IMG/VR virus record: IMGVR_UViG_3300028394_002328
Location: 271,036 to 335,035 of that record
DNA from: a virus
DNA length: 64,000 nucleotides
Direction: 5' to 3' (one strand)
Shown here: piece by piece, positions 30,672 to 38,741 of the stretch
Position numbering within the stretch: position 1 is the first letter of the stretch
Layout of the letters: every line of letters begins with the position of its first letter
Position numbers and translations under genes: made by a program
Notes under the pieces: model-generated
Told to the model about the DNA's origin: nothing
Database searches by the model: none
What the model saw: only the letters and a program-made list of their open reading frames with translations

Positions 30672-32124
30672 CTTCTTTTACCTCTACTGCCACTGGCATT
30701 TTTTCTGGGTTGGCTTCCCATGCTGCTCGTGCCGCATCTCCAATTTTACCTTCATACGGGCAAGGTGTGCCTGCGCTCCACATAGCATCAAACACACGGC
30801 GATCCTGACACATTGTGGCAACTGCTGCTACCTTCATACCCATATCGTAAAGTGTTTTGGCTAACTTTAGTCTTTCGCAATTAACATCTCTAATAGTAGA
30901 ACCACTACTAACACCAAAGATTTGTGTTTGAACAGCACCACTTACACCAGTGGTACATAGGTCAGCATTACCACCACTCATCATAGTAGGAGCGATTGCT
31001 GTAGGAGGGGGTTGTATAACTCTTTGTGTAATCTCTGACGAATTAATATTTCGGTTAGTCATGTCACCAGTTTGTACATTTTGGTTGACATTGTTACTAT
31101 TATTAGTATTACTACTAGTACTTGAACTTAAACTAGTGTTTACATTGTTATTGTTGTTGGTCATTGTACCTGAGTTAATGTTATTATTGGTATTAACATT
31201 ACTGTTTGTGCTGGTGCTGTTATTAATATTTCTATTAGTCATGCTGCCACTAGTGATATTATTGTTAGTATTAACAGCAGTGCTAGTGCTTGCATTGTTA
31301 TTGTTATAAGTCATTGTGCCAGTATTAACATTCACGTTTCTGTTAGTACTTGTGCTGGTACTAACATTATTATTGTTATTGGTCATCGTACCATAATTGT
31401 AATTGGTACTGTTATTAGTATTGACATTTCTGCTTGTACTAGTATTAACATTTTTATTGACATTATTGCTAGTACTAGCGTTATTGTTATTGTATGTCAT
31501 TGTACCGCTGTTGATATTGTTGTTGGTATTGACATTGTTACTAGTACTAGTGCTGGTACTGGCATTATTGTTATTGTATGTCATTGTACCTGAATTAATA
31601 TTGTTATTGGTATTGACACTGGTACTTGTGTTGGTATTGATATTACGGTTAGTCATATCACCACTATTGACATTATTGTTGTTATATGTCATTGTACCAC
31701 TATTAACATTGTTATTGGTATTAACACTAGTACTAACGTTATTATTGTTGTTAGTCATTGTTCCAGTGTTCACATTGTTATTGTTATAAGTAACAGTTCC
31801 GCTGTTAACATTGTTATTGTTATTGTTATAAGTAACAGTTCCGCTGTTGACATTGTTGTTGGTAACCGTACCGCTTTGGATATTATTATTTGTATTAACG
31901 CTGGTATTGACGTTATTGCTGTTGCTGTTTACTGTACTAGTGCTCGTACTATTGCTGCTACTAGTACTGGTATTTGTTGTATTGACACTGCTGGTACTAT
32001 TACTAGTGCTATTAGTATCCACCAAAGTTTTAGAATCATAACTACCTTGATTAATTAAAGTTTGACTATAGGCCGTACCCGTAAAAAAGACGATACTGGT
32101 AGATACCAATATTTTTTTAAGCAT
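30598..32124 (-). CDS. Asn/Ser/Thr-rich exported repeat protein, 508 aa
   Basis: Signal peptide MLKKILVSTSIVFFTGTAYS, then about 310 residues built from Asn, Thr, Ser, Val and Gly in loose repeats such as NINSGTMTYNNNN and TSTSVNTNNN, then a globular end (residues about 370-490) with cysteines in DLCTTG, DVNCERL, MCQDRR and GTPCPYEGK, and a final hydrophobic segment (IGLGSLLGIVAFKLFGFH). I recall a related C-terminal domain in cyanophage-type T4-like proteins. The Asn repeats are exceptional and may form a beta-solenoid or an adhesive layer. Confidence 0.65.
   Translation of the reverse strand: MLKKILVSTSIVFFTGTAYSQTLINQGSYDSKTLVDTNSTSNSTSSVNTTNTSTSSSNSTSTSTVNSNSNNVNTSVNTNNNIQSGTVTNNNVNSGTVTYNNNNNNVNSGTVTYNNNNVNTGTMTNNNNNVSTSVNTNNNVNSGTMTYNNNNVNSGDMTNRNINTNTSTSVNTNNNINSGTMTYNNNNASTSTSTSNNVNTNNNINSGTMTYNNNNASTSNNVNKNVNTSTSRNVNTNNSTNYNYGTMTNNNNNVSTSTSTNRNVNVNTGTMTYNNNNASTSTAVNTNNNITSGSMTNRNINNSTSTNSNVNTNNNINSGTMTNNNNNVNTSLSSSTSSNTNNSNNVNQNVQTGDMTNRNINSSEITQRVIQPPPTAIAPTMMSGGNADLCTTGVSGAVQTQIFGVSSGSTIRDVNCERLKLAKTLYDMGMKVAAVATMCQDRRVFDAMWSAGTPCPYEGKIGDAARAAWEANPEKMPVAVEVKEDDTLKKIGLGSLLGIVAFKLFGFH
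31060..32000 (-). repeat. Degenerate coding repeats of AAT/AAC-rich units
   Basis: Imperfect tandem units of 30-40 bases around ATGACTTATAACAATAAC, encoding TMTYNNNN. Their mirror frames on the plus strand give false Leu/Val-rich ORFs. Confidence 0.8.
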
Positions 32125-32158
32125 AAACTTTTCCCCTATTGTTAGAGAAGTTACTTAA

Positions 32159-32165
32159 TATTTAC
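32159..32165 (-). promoter_or_regulatory. Late promoter-like motif
   Basis: GTAAATA 34 bases upstream of the Asn-rich gene, with GGGGAAAAG as ribosome site. Confidence 0.4.
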
Positions 32166-32175
32166 TCGGTTACCA

Positions 32176-33177
32176 TTAACATTTATCTACTAAGTTATCT
32201 CTAAATATACGCCAACACTCTTCCCAACTCCAACGTAGACTAGCTTCTTCTACACGAACACGATCTAATCGCAAACATTGGTCAATAGCAGTCTTTAAAT
32301 CCTCATCCATATAACCTGTTAGTCCCTGATCTATAACATCTTTAGGTCCAGTTACTGGATATGCTGCTACTGGTGTGCCACAAGCCATAGCTTCAATCAT
32401 TACTATACCAAACGTATCCCAATAACTAGGGAATACGAATACATCAGCATCGGCGTAATACTTAGCTAGTTCTGCCCCACGTTTTACTCCTACGAATTCA
32501 ACATCAGGATATTCACGCTCCATACGACGGCGGCATGGACCATCACCTACGACTATTTTGGTAGCACTTGGATAGTATAATCTACAAAAATCATCTAAGT
32601 TTTTTTCTTTGCTGACACGCCCTACATTTAACAATATGGGCTGTGATAGTTCTGTAGCAGTTCTAGTGCTGCTGCTAAATATGGTACGATCAACCCCGCG
32701 AGTCCAAGGCTTGATGTCGGTTCTAAATCCACGACTAGCCAAATCATCAACCATGCTTTGTGTAGTGGTCAGTACACGACCACTATGTTTATGAAACCAA
32801 CGCAAGTAACGATAACTCCAGTCAGTGGGTATGCCTGCAATTTTGTTTATGGCTTCGGGGAAACGAGTATGGTAGCTAGTATTATAACGCCATCCCCAAT
32901 AGTCCATCCAGCAACGGGCAGCAAAGCCCACTGGACCTTCTGTAGCAATGTGTATGTAGTCGGGATTTACTTTTTCAATAATCCTGCCAATGCCCCAGGT
33001 CCAACTAAGTTTGATTTCACCATAGCCAGGACAGGGAATATTAACAAACTGCCGGGGATCAAGATAAACAAAATCATAGCCATCCCGCTCAGCCAAAACT
33101 TCCAGGTTATGAAAGGTAGTAACAACACCATTAACCTGCGTTGGTTCATTGTCGGTTATGATTAATACTGTCTTCAT
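32176..33177 (-). CDS. Glycosyltransferase, GT4-type
   Basis: 333 aa, GT-B fold. The N-terminus has the donor-acceptor loop ITDNEPTQVNGVVTT, the middle NVGRVSKEKNLDDF, and the C-terminal domain YADADVFVFPSYWDTFGIVMIEAMACGTPVAA with the family EX7E-like motif. The ATG at 33177 is preferred to a GTG two codons upstream. It overlaps the LpxH-like phosphoesterase gene by about 30 bases; this pair occurs together in proteobacteria, where it is thought to act on membrane lipids. The pair is less AT-rich than neighbours, suggesting bacterial origin. Confidence 0.85.
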   Translation of the reverse strand: MKTVLIITDNEPTQVNGVVTTFHNLEVLAERDGYDFVYLDPRQFVNIPCPGYGEIKLSWTWGIGRIIEKVNPDYIHIATEGPVGFAARCWMDYWGWRYNTSYHTRFPEAINKIAGIPTDWSYRYLRWFHKHSGRVLTTTQSMVDDLASRGFRTDIKPWTRGVDRTIFSSSTRTATELSQPILLNVGRVSKEKNLDDFCRLYYPSATKIVVGDGPCRRRMEREYPDVEFVGVKRGAELAKYYADADVFVFPSYWDTFGIVMIEAMACGTPVAAYPVTGPKDVIDQGLTGYMDEDLKTAIDQCLRLDRVRVEEASLRWSWEECWRIFRDNLVDKC

Positions 33178-33931
33178 TTTCACGCACCTCTGCCCATGTT
33201 ACGATTTCCCAGCGACCATCCCAATGTTCAACTAGTGCTGTACAACTTTCACACCAGTCACCATCGTTCATGTAGATTACGCCGTTGATTTCTTTGATTT
33301 CAGCCTTATGTATATGCCCACAGATCACACCATCGTAGCCCTTCTTTTTGCAATAACCGGCTAGATTTTGTTCAAATTGAAACATAAAGTCTACCGCTTT
33401 TTTGACCCGGTGCTTAAGGTACAAGCTAAGGCTCCAGTAGCCAAAACCCAAACGATGACGAATCCAATTGAATTTAGTATTGATATTGAGTACGCAGTCA
33501 TATGCTTTGTCTCCTAATATGCTGAGCCAAGGGGCCAGCCTAGTAATACCATCAAATAAATCACCATGAACTACAAGATACCTTTTTCCATCTATACCGG
33601 TGTGAATAGCCTGATTACAGATTTTAATACGACCAAAACTAACACCATATGGTATAAGTGGGCGTAAAAATTCATCATGATTGCCTGCCACATAAACTAC
33701 TTGTGTTCCGCGTTTGGCATGACCTAATACACGGCGAATTACATTGGTATGACTTTGATGCCACTTTAGAGTGTTCTGTTTCATTTTCCACGCATCTATA
33801 ATATCGCCTACTAGATACAACGTTTCGCAACTATTATGTTTTAAAAAGTTGTTTAGATAGTCTGCTTTACAGGCTTTAGTACCGAGGTGTACATCACTAA
33901 TAGAGATTGTACGGTAAGTTGTTTGCGGCAT
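33146..33931 (-). CDS. LpxH-like UDP-2,3-diacylglucosamine diphosphatase family phosphoesterase
   Basis: 261-aa calcineurin-like phosphoesterase: SDVHLGTKA, YLVGDIIDAW, VYVAGNHDEF, LVVHGDLFD and ICGHIHKAE supply the dimetal site. Closest in layout to the UDP-2,3-diacylglucosamine hydrolase group (lipid A pathway) but longer than E. coli LpxH. Starts from a leaderless-type motif (TTAAATA five bases before ATG). In operon with the GT4 gene; a role in modifying host envelope lipids or glycans is inferred. Confidence 0.82.
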   Translation of the reverse strand: MPQTTYRTISISDVHLGTKACKADYLNNFLKHNSCETLYLVGDIIDAWKMKQNTLKWHQSHTNVIRRVLGHAKRGTQVVYVAGNHDEFLRPLIPYGVSFGRIKICNQAIHTGIDGKRYLVVHGDLFDGITRLAPWLSILGDKAYDCVLNINTKFNWIRHRLGFGYWSLSLYLKHRVKKAVDFMFQFEQNLAGYCKKKGYDGVICGHIHKAEIKEINGVIYMNDGDWCESCTALVEHWDGRWEIVTWAEVRENEDSINHNRQ

Positions 33932-33936
33932 AATAC

Positions 33937-33943
33937 TATTTAA
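33937..33943 (-). promoter_or_regulatory. Late promoter motif, leaderless type
   Basis: TTAAATA, GTATT, ATG at 33931; predicted +1 is the A of ATG. Confidence 0.5.
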
Positions 33944-33978
33944 TGTTTAATATATTACAAAGCTGTTACAATCATAAA

Positions 33979-34000
33979 AAAAGAGCCATATGGCCCTTTA
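33979..34000 (-). terminator. Rho-independent terminator
   Basis: Minus strand AAAGGGCCATATGGCTCTTT followed by further T; palindromic stem and T-tail. Ends transcription of the 226-aa acidic gene. Confidence 0.8.
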
Positions 34001-34061
34001 GTGCTGGTTACGAGCGTCCAGCGATCCCTCTATCTTGGGCCCGTTTTAAACAAACTACTAA

Positions 34062-34080
34062 ACCAGCGTTTTGCGCTGGT
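34062..34080 (-). terminator. Second hairpin, terminator-like
   Basis: ACCAGCG/CGCTGGT stem with 5-base loop two bases after the stop at 34083. Tandem with the terminator at 33979. Confidence 0.55.
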
Positions 34081-34082
34081 AA

Positions 34083-34724
34083 TTACTTTCCCAATAAACT
34101 ATCAACCTTCGCTTCAGCAACATTCAACCGATGCTCAATATCATCTAGTGCAGGATCTGCTGGAGCGGAAACTGCTTCAAATATTTGTTGATGAACTTCA
34201 GAATTAACTGCTTCTCCTGTTGCTGTTGAAACAATATGAGCTACCGCAGCGGCAATTTCTTCTGTACCTGCAGTTGGTGCAGGCATTTCAGCAACTGCTG
34301 CTGTAATAGCGGCTGTAATTGCTTCAGGGTCTGTGACAACTTCAGGCTCTGCTGTAACAACTGCTAGTACCGCTGCTTTTACAATATCAGCAACTTCAGG
34401 GTTAACAATTGCATCTGCTTCGTGTTGAGCAGCTACTACATCGCCAACAATGCCTGCGGCTTCTGCATGGTCAGCACTTGGTGAAAGTGCTAGTACATCT
34501 TCAACAGAAACTGGTGCTTCATCAGCTACGGAATAAACAATGGCGTCAATATGGCTCTCAGTTTTTTCAGCGATCAAATGATCAACTTGAACTTCAACAA
34601 CTGACAATCTGGTGTCTAGTTCTTCAATGCTTGTGGCATAATCTGTGTTAACTTCTGTGCCAGTTAGTGTTGCTAACTTAGCTTCTACTGCTACTAATCT
34701 TGCGGCTAAATCTTGTAATCTCAT
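34083..34724 (-). CDS. Ala/Glu-rich acidic protein, 213 aa
   Basis: Start chosen at 34724 because AAAGGAGCAACCC precedes it; the longer frame has no ribosome site. Both ends carry heptad repeats (LAARLVAVEAKLATL and IEHRLNVAEAKVDSLLGK), while the centre is Ala/Val/Glu-rich and helical (AITAAITAAVAEMPAP). No cysteine, no membrane segment. Its less AT-rich codon use differs from neighbours. A structural or scaffolding role is possible; family not recognised. Confidence 0.65.
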   Translation of the reverse strand: MRLQDLAARLVAVEAKLATLTGTEVNTDYATSIEELDTRLSVVEVQVDHLIAEKTESHIDAIVYSVADEAPVSVEDVLALSPSADHAEAAGIVGDVVAAQHEADAIVNPEVADIVKAAVLAVVTAEPEVVTDPEAITAAITAAVAEMPAPTAGTEEIAAAVAHIVSTATGEAVNSEVHQQIFEAVSAPADPALDDIEHRLNVAEAKVDSLLGK

Positions 34725-34770
34725 GGGTTGCTCCTTTAGGTTAGGTGAGTGAATCATGTCCACTCACCCT

Positions 34771-34777
34771 TATTTAA
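34771..34777 (-). promoter_or_regulatory. Late promoter-like motif
   Basis: TTAAATA about 46 bases before the ATG at 34724. Confidence 0.3.
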
Positions 34778-34809
34778 CTGCTACTATATTAAAGTATTAT
34801 TACAAAATA

Positions 34810-36384
34810 TCAGAAACTCAATAATAGTAGCTGTCCACCTTCAATTAATTCAGCAGCATTAGCACCAGTTGCTGCTTTGTGATTTTGATCAACCAATAAG
34901 AAGTAACGCTTGCCATCAGTACGACCTAAGATACTGGTGATTTCAATGATACCACTGGATTCTTCGTCATTGGTCTCAGTTCCAACAACACCTGTGTAAT
35001 AATCACCAAACAGCTTCTCATCATGTTGAGCAAGTAGTGTTAGTGCCTTGGTAACAGGATTGTATCTCCAAATCTTACCATTGTGATTGTTACCACCCAC
35101 ATCTTCTTGTAGAATGATTGTGCCATCGCTAGCAACAGTCATGTTGTCAAACATCTGTGTGCCATGAACACGACCGGCAACAGTAACTGTTTCAGTACCA
35201 TCGAGCACCATTTCAAGGATACCACCCGATTCAGGACGGGTTAAATCAGTAAATGTCATGCTCCAAAGGCGTGTGCGACCAACTTGAGCAGTATTAGTAA
35301 TACTGGTATTGATCTTGCCCCCGGTGTTGTCTTTAGCAGCATCTACTGTGTTGGTTGTTACAAAGTAGTAGCGGTTCTTGTTAACTGTATCCCAAGCACC
35401 ATCTTCTGGACGCAAGAAACTTGTACCAGCAACACCAGTTACAGGAACATTGGGAACAAAACTAAATGTAGCAGTCTTGTTGACTAGTCCTAAACCAGCA
35501 TCAGTAGCAGTGGTTTCATTAGCAGCAACACCACCAACATTGACCACAGCACGATACAGCGTACCATTGGTTAGGCCTGCTTTATCAACTTCAGTAGCAC
35601 CAGTCTTGTTCTTAGTGCCGACATACATATAAACACCATTGCTGCCACTGTCGCTATTGGCCATAACAATGGTCTTATCGCCGCTGTTAGGATGTGCGAT
35701 TAGATTTTCCCAGCCTACACCAAATGTGGTAAATCCACCAAAGTGTGGGAGAATGTATGCTTTGCCTTTGTCTGCTCCACTAGCCACAATAGCAACACCC
35801 CGACCCATTGTAACAGTACCGTTAGCGGTTTCTTCACCAGTCATAAACATTTTAACCGAAGAACCATTGCCTGTTGCTGAGTTGAAGAAAGCGCCGGCTG
35901 CTGGTAGATCGGCTGAACAGAAACGCTGAAATGCTACAGCAGTTTGCTCGGCCCAAGCACCATTGACCTGTGCATAAACTTTTTTCATTAGGTCACTACC
36001 GCTCTTGACCTGTAGAGTAGTTTTATCAATAACCCACTCACTAACAAAAGCACCAATACCACCATGAGCACGGGCAATACCAACAGTGTTGGCCAGTTCA
36101 TGAGCCATTAGCACGGTGAATGTGTTGTCACCATTGTCGTAAGCACCTAGCCCATCCGGGATACCTACCATGCGATAAGTGCCAACAGCGTCACCAACGG
36201 TTAAGATACTGGCAACTTTTACGCTGCTGTCAATTGGTGTGATATAAGGATCTGCTGAACTACTAGTTGCTTTGCCTGATGTAAAACCAGTAACTTCTTT
36301 GGGTGCTGCTACAGTGGTGTCATCGCTACCACATGCTGTTAATAGAGCCGTTGCTACGGCTACTGCTAGAACGGTATATTTCAT
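34810..36384 (-). CDS. phoX: PhoX-family alkaline phosphatase, lipoprotein
   Basis: 524 aa DUF839 protein. N-terminal lipobox LLTACGSDD marks a lipoprotein. The beta-propeller carries RPEDGAWD (about residues 331-338) and DNMTVASDGTIILQEDVGG, the Ca/Fe-binding acidic motifs of PhoX. PhoX enzymes release phosphate from organic esters in the periplasm or at the surface and need Fe3+ and Ca2+. Located 25 bases after pstS, so both are read from the Pho-box promoter. A good Shine-Dalgarno (AAAAGGAG) precedes the ATG. Confidence 0.82.
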   Translation of the reverse strand: MKYTVLAVAVATALLTACGSDDTTVAAPKEVTGFTSGKATSSSADPYITPIDSSVKVASILTVGDAVGTYRMVGIPDGLGAYDNGDNTFTVLMAHELANTVGIARAHGGIGAFVSEWVIDKTTLQVKSGSDLMKKVYAQVNGAWAEQTAVAFQRFCSADLPAAGAFFNSATGNGSSVKMFMTGEETANGTVTMGRGVAIVASGADKGKAYILPHFGGFTTFGVGWENLIAHPNSGDKTIVMANSDSGSNGVYMYVGTKNKTGATEVDKAGLTNGTLYRAVVNVGGVAANETTATDAGLGLVNKTATFSFVPNVPVTGVAGTSFLRPEDGAWDTVNKNRYYFVTTNTVDAAKDNTGGKINTSITNTAQVGRTRLWSMTFTDLTRPESGGILEMVLDGTETVTVAGRVHGTQMFDNMTVASDGTIILQEDVGGNNHNGKIWRYNPVTKALTLLAQHDEKLFGDYYTGVVGTETNDEESSGIIEITSILGRTDGKRYFLLVDQNHKAATGANAAELIEGGQLLLLSF

Positions 36385-36409
36385 TTTAAAACTCCTTTTG
36401 TATGTTTGT

Positions 36410-37390
36410 TTATTTGACTAACTTTGCCCAATCGGCACGAACTTGATCCTTAACCTTTTGGGGTAATGGAACATAATCTAGGTCTGTAGCGTCCTTGTCA
36501 CCCTTTGTATAGACCCAATCAAAAAATTTGGTAACTTGTTTTGTTCGCTCTCCAGTAGGATATATGAGAATAAATGTAGCGGCAGTAATAGGCCATCCAT
36601 CTAAATCATTGAGATTAACTGCCATGTTGGGCACTGACCAGTCAGCAGTCTTGGCACTTTCAGCAAATGTTAAGTCATCTGGTTGAACTACAGCACCTTT
36701 GCGGTTCTTCATGGCCACATGAGTTAGTTTGCTCTGTTTAGCAAATGCGTACTCAACATAACCAATTGATCCTGCCAGTTGTTGAACGTTGGCAGCAACA
36801 CCAGCATTGCCCTTACCTGCTGACAAGTTTGTGGGCTTCCAAGTAACTGTTTTACCCGTACCGGTACCTGCTTTAAAATCAGGATTTACTTTGCTTAAGT
36901 AATCAGTAAACACAGCAGTTGTACCTGATCCATCAGCACGAACCACTACGTTGATAGCAGCATCAGGTAATGCTAGACTTGGATTGAGTTTTGTAATAGC
37001 AGCATCGTTCCACTTGCTGATTTTACCTTGATAAATGTCGGCTAGTGTCTTGCCATCAAGAATCATTTTACCTGGCTCAATACCTTTGATATTGATTACA
37101 GCAACAACTCCACCGATAACTGATGGGAATTGATATAGCCCAACTTCTTTTAATTTATTGTCTGGTGTAGGATCATCACTTGCACCAAAATCTACGGTTT
37201 TAGCAATGATTTGAGCAACACCACCGCCACTTCCGATTGGATTGTAGTTAACAGTAGTACCAGTTTCTTTGTTGTAGGCTGCTGCCCATTTTGAATAAAT
37301 AGGAGCCGGGAAAGTTGCCCCGGCTCCAGTAATCTGTGCTTGTGCAGCAAATGCGGCTGCGGCTAATAGAATTCCAACAATTTTCTTCAT
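36410..37390 (-). CDS. pstS: Phosphate ABC transporter substrate-binding protein PstS
   Basis: 326 aa with signal peptide MKKIVGILLAAAAFAAQA. Family landmarks: ITGAGATFPAPIYSKW, NPIGSGGGVAQI, VDFGASDDPTP and VVVRADGSGTTAVFTDYL, all phosphate-contacting loops. Binds periplasmic phosphate for the host PstCAB permease, which is absent here. Phage pstS is known in cyanophages; here it is paired with phoX and preceded by a Pho box at 37446. Length is normal. Confidence 0.95.
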   Translation of the reverse strand: MKKIVGILLAAAAFAAQAQITGAGATFPAPIYSKWAAAYNKETGTTVNYNPIGSGGGVAQIIAKTVDFGASDDPTPDNKLKEVGLYQFPSVIGGVVAVINIKGIEPGKMILDGKTLADIYQGKISKWNDAAITKLNPSLALPDAAINVVVRADGSGTTAVFTDYLSKVNPDFKAGTGTGKTVTWKPTNLSAGKGNAGVAANVQQLAGSIGYVEYAFAKQSKLTHVAMKNRKGAVVQPDDLTFAESAKTADWSVPNMAVNLNDLDGWPITAATFILIYPTGERTKQVTKFFDWVYTKGDKDATDLDYVPLPQKVKDQVRADWAKLVK

Positions 37391-37445
37391 TTGATTTCCT
37401 TTAATAATATGTGCTCTTGCACAATTATTATTTAATAATAATTAT

Positions 37446-37463
37446 GTTACAGGAATATTACAA
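37446..37463 (-). promoter_or_regulatory. Pho box (PhoB site) upstream of pstS
   Basis: TTGTAAT-ATTC-CTGTAAC: two 7-base direct repeats each matching 5 of 7 of CTGTCAT, with the exact 4-base spacing of the PhoB consensus, 56 bases before the pstS start. An AT-rich -10 region (TATTAT/TTAAAT) follows. The leader also holds a GTGC-AAGA-GCAC hairpin. Confidence 0.7.
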
Positions 37464-37494
37464 GGCGCCCAAAATGAATAATATTTTTAAAACT

Positions 37495-37878
37495 TTATTG
37501 AACAGTCCGTTTTGATTTGTAATCTTCTATTGCCGATTTAATCGCATCTTCTGCTAAGATTGAGCAGTGGATTTTGACTGGCGGGAGAGCGAGTTCTTCC
37601 GCAATCTGTGTGTTTCTAATTGTTGCTGCCTCGTCGAGGGTTTTGCCTTTAACCCACTCTGTGACAAGACTTGAGCTAGCAATCGCTGACCCGCACCCAT
37701 ACGTTTTAAATCTAGCATCTTCTATTACTCCATTCTCATTTACTTTAATTTGAAGTTTCATCACATCTCCGCATGCCGGGGCTCCGACTAGTCCGGTGCC
37801 TATTGTATCGTCAATTTCAAATTTTCCAACATTGCGTGGGTTTTCATAATGATCAACTACTTGAGGTGAATAAGCCAT
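37495..37878 (-). CDS. iscU: IscU iron-sulfur cluster scaffold
   Basis: 127 aa, full-length. The three cluster cysteines C36, C62 and C105, the D38 next to the first, and the LPPVK chaperone motif (98-102, bound by HscA) are all intact. IscU assembles [2Fe-2S] and [4Fe-4S] clusters received from IscS and hands them to apo-proteins. No other isc gene is present, so it must use host IscS and HscAB. Strong ribosome site (AAAAGGAGAACAAC). Many Fe-S enzymes of this phage could be clients. Confidence 0.95.
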   Translation of the reverse strand: MAYSPQVVDHYENPRNVGKFEIDDTIGTGLVGAPACGDVMKLQIKVNENGVIEDARFKTYGCGSAIASSSLVTEWVKGKTLDEAATIRNTQIAEELALPPVKIHCSILAEDAIKSAIEDYKSKRTVQ

Positions 37879-37898
37879 GTTGTTCTCCTTTTCTTTAT

Positions 37899-38426
37899 TT
37901 AATCGTTTTTATCAGATTCAAAAACTATCCAACCCAATTTAAATAGGTCAGATTTAATCTCTTCTGTGACTTCACCTTCTCCAACATAGCCTTTTGAACC
38001 GTCTTCGTCACCGTTACCAAGGCCACTGCCCATGCCAGAACAATACCAATCCATGTAATCACCCTGTTGTCTAATATCTGCTACAATTCCACCAGCATAT
38101 CGCCAACTACAACTCCATTTTTTCTCATTAAGTATAGGCCATACTTCATTCTTTATAAATTCATTGTTGCACAAGGCAGCATAAAGACTCTGAGCATATC
38201 TATCATCTTTGCACTTTTCTGCTATCCAATCAGAAGTTAACAGATCGTACTCCATATTGTTTTCTTGCCACATAGGATCTAACTCATCCTCTTTTCTTTT
38301 TTTAATCATGTTTTCCCACATGTCAAGATATTCTTGATTAGGAGTTTGATTTTCTTCCTTGCATCGTTTTATATAACTTGTTCGTTGGAAAGAATACTTG
38401 TTAGGACTAGAACGAAGTTTAGACAT
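37899..38426 (-). CDS. Conserved phage protein, 175 aa
   Basis: Unknown function. The C-terminal half (WSCSWRYAGGIVADI, then GDYMDWYCSGMG, then GEGEVTEEIKSDLFKLGW) matches a pattern I recall in several aquatic phage and bacterial hypothetical proteins. Basic N-terminus, acidic centre, no membrane segment. Starts one base after the upstream stop region and lies between the lysis-like genes and iscU. Confidence 0.6.
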   Translation of the reverse strand: MSKLRSSPNKYSFQRTSYIKRCKEENQTPNQEYLDMWENMIKKRKEDELDPMWQENNMEYDLLTSDWIAEKCKDDRYAQSLYAALCNNEFIKNEVWPILNEKKWSCSWRYAGGIVADIRQQGDYMDWYCSGMGSGLGNGDEDGSKGYVGEGEVTEEIKSDLFKLGWIVFESDKND

Positions 38427-38741
38427 TTACTTAAAATAGATAAGTACCAATGCCATTGCTTGTAGCATAAATCCTACACCAATAGTAGCGATATTAAGTA
38501 AATCTTTGAGCAAAATAGCACGAAAGAATAACAAACATAGAGCGGACCACAACATCAAAACAACATCTACATTGGGTGCTTTGTCAGTTAACCCTGTCAT
38601 CAAGGCTAAAAACGAAGGTAGTGTAGCCGCATGAAGCGCAATATTAGCTAACCACCCTAGCGTGTCCGCAGAAATTTTGTGTAACTTAGTGGTAAGAAAT
38701 TCAATTAAAAATGTATAAAGGTCTACTAACTTGGTCATCAT
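38427..38741 (-). CDS. Small membrane protein, holin candidate
   Basis: 104 aa with three hydrophobic segments (about 31-50, 57-73 and 81-101) and charged ends. Start overlaps the stop of the SleB-type hydrolase (adjacent ATGATG). Size, topology and position next to a cell-wall hydrolase fit a class I holin, but no family is recognised. It could instead be a generic membrane protein. Confidence 0.5.
   Translation of the reverse strand: MMTKLVDLYTFLIEFLTTKLHKISADTLGWLANIALHAATLPSFLALMTGLTDKAPNVDVVLMLWSALCLLFFRAILLKDLLNIATIGVGFMLQAMALVLIYFK

Noticed and set aside
31060-32000. Possible CRISPR-like array
   Set aside because: Repeats are in-frame, imperfect and without unique spacers of even length; they encode protein.
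30950-32041. Leu/Val-rich plus-strand ORFs that look like membrane proteins
   Set aside because: They are the mirror frames of the AAT/AAC repeats in the Asn-rich gene; no ribosome sites.
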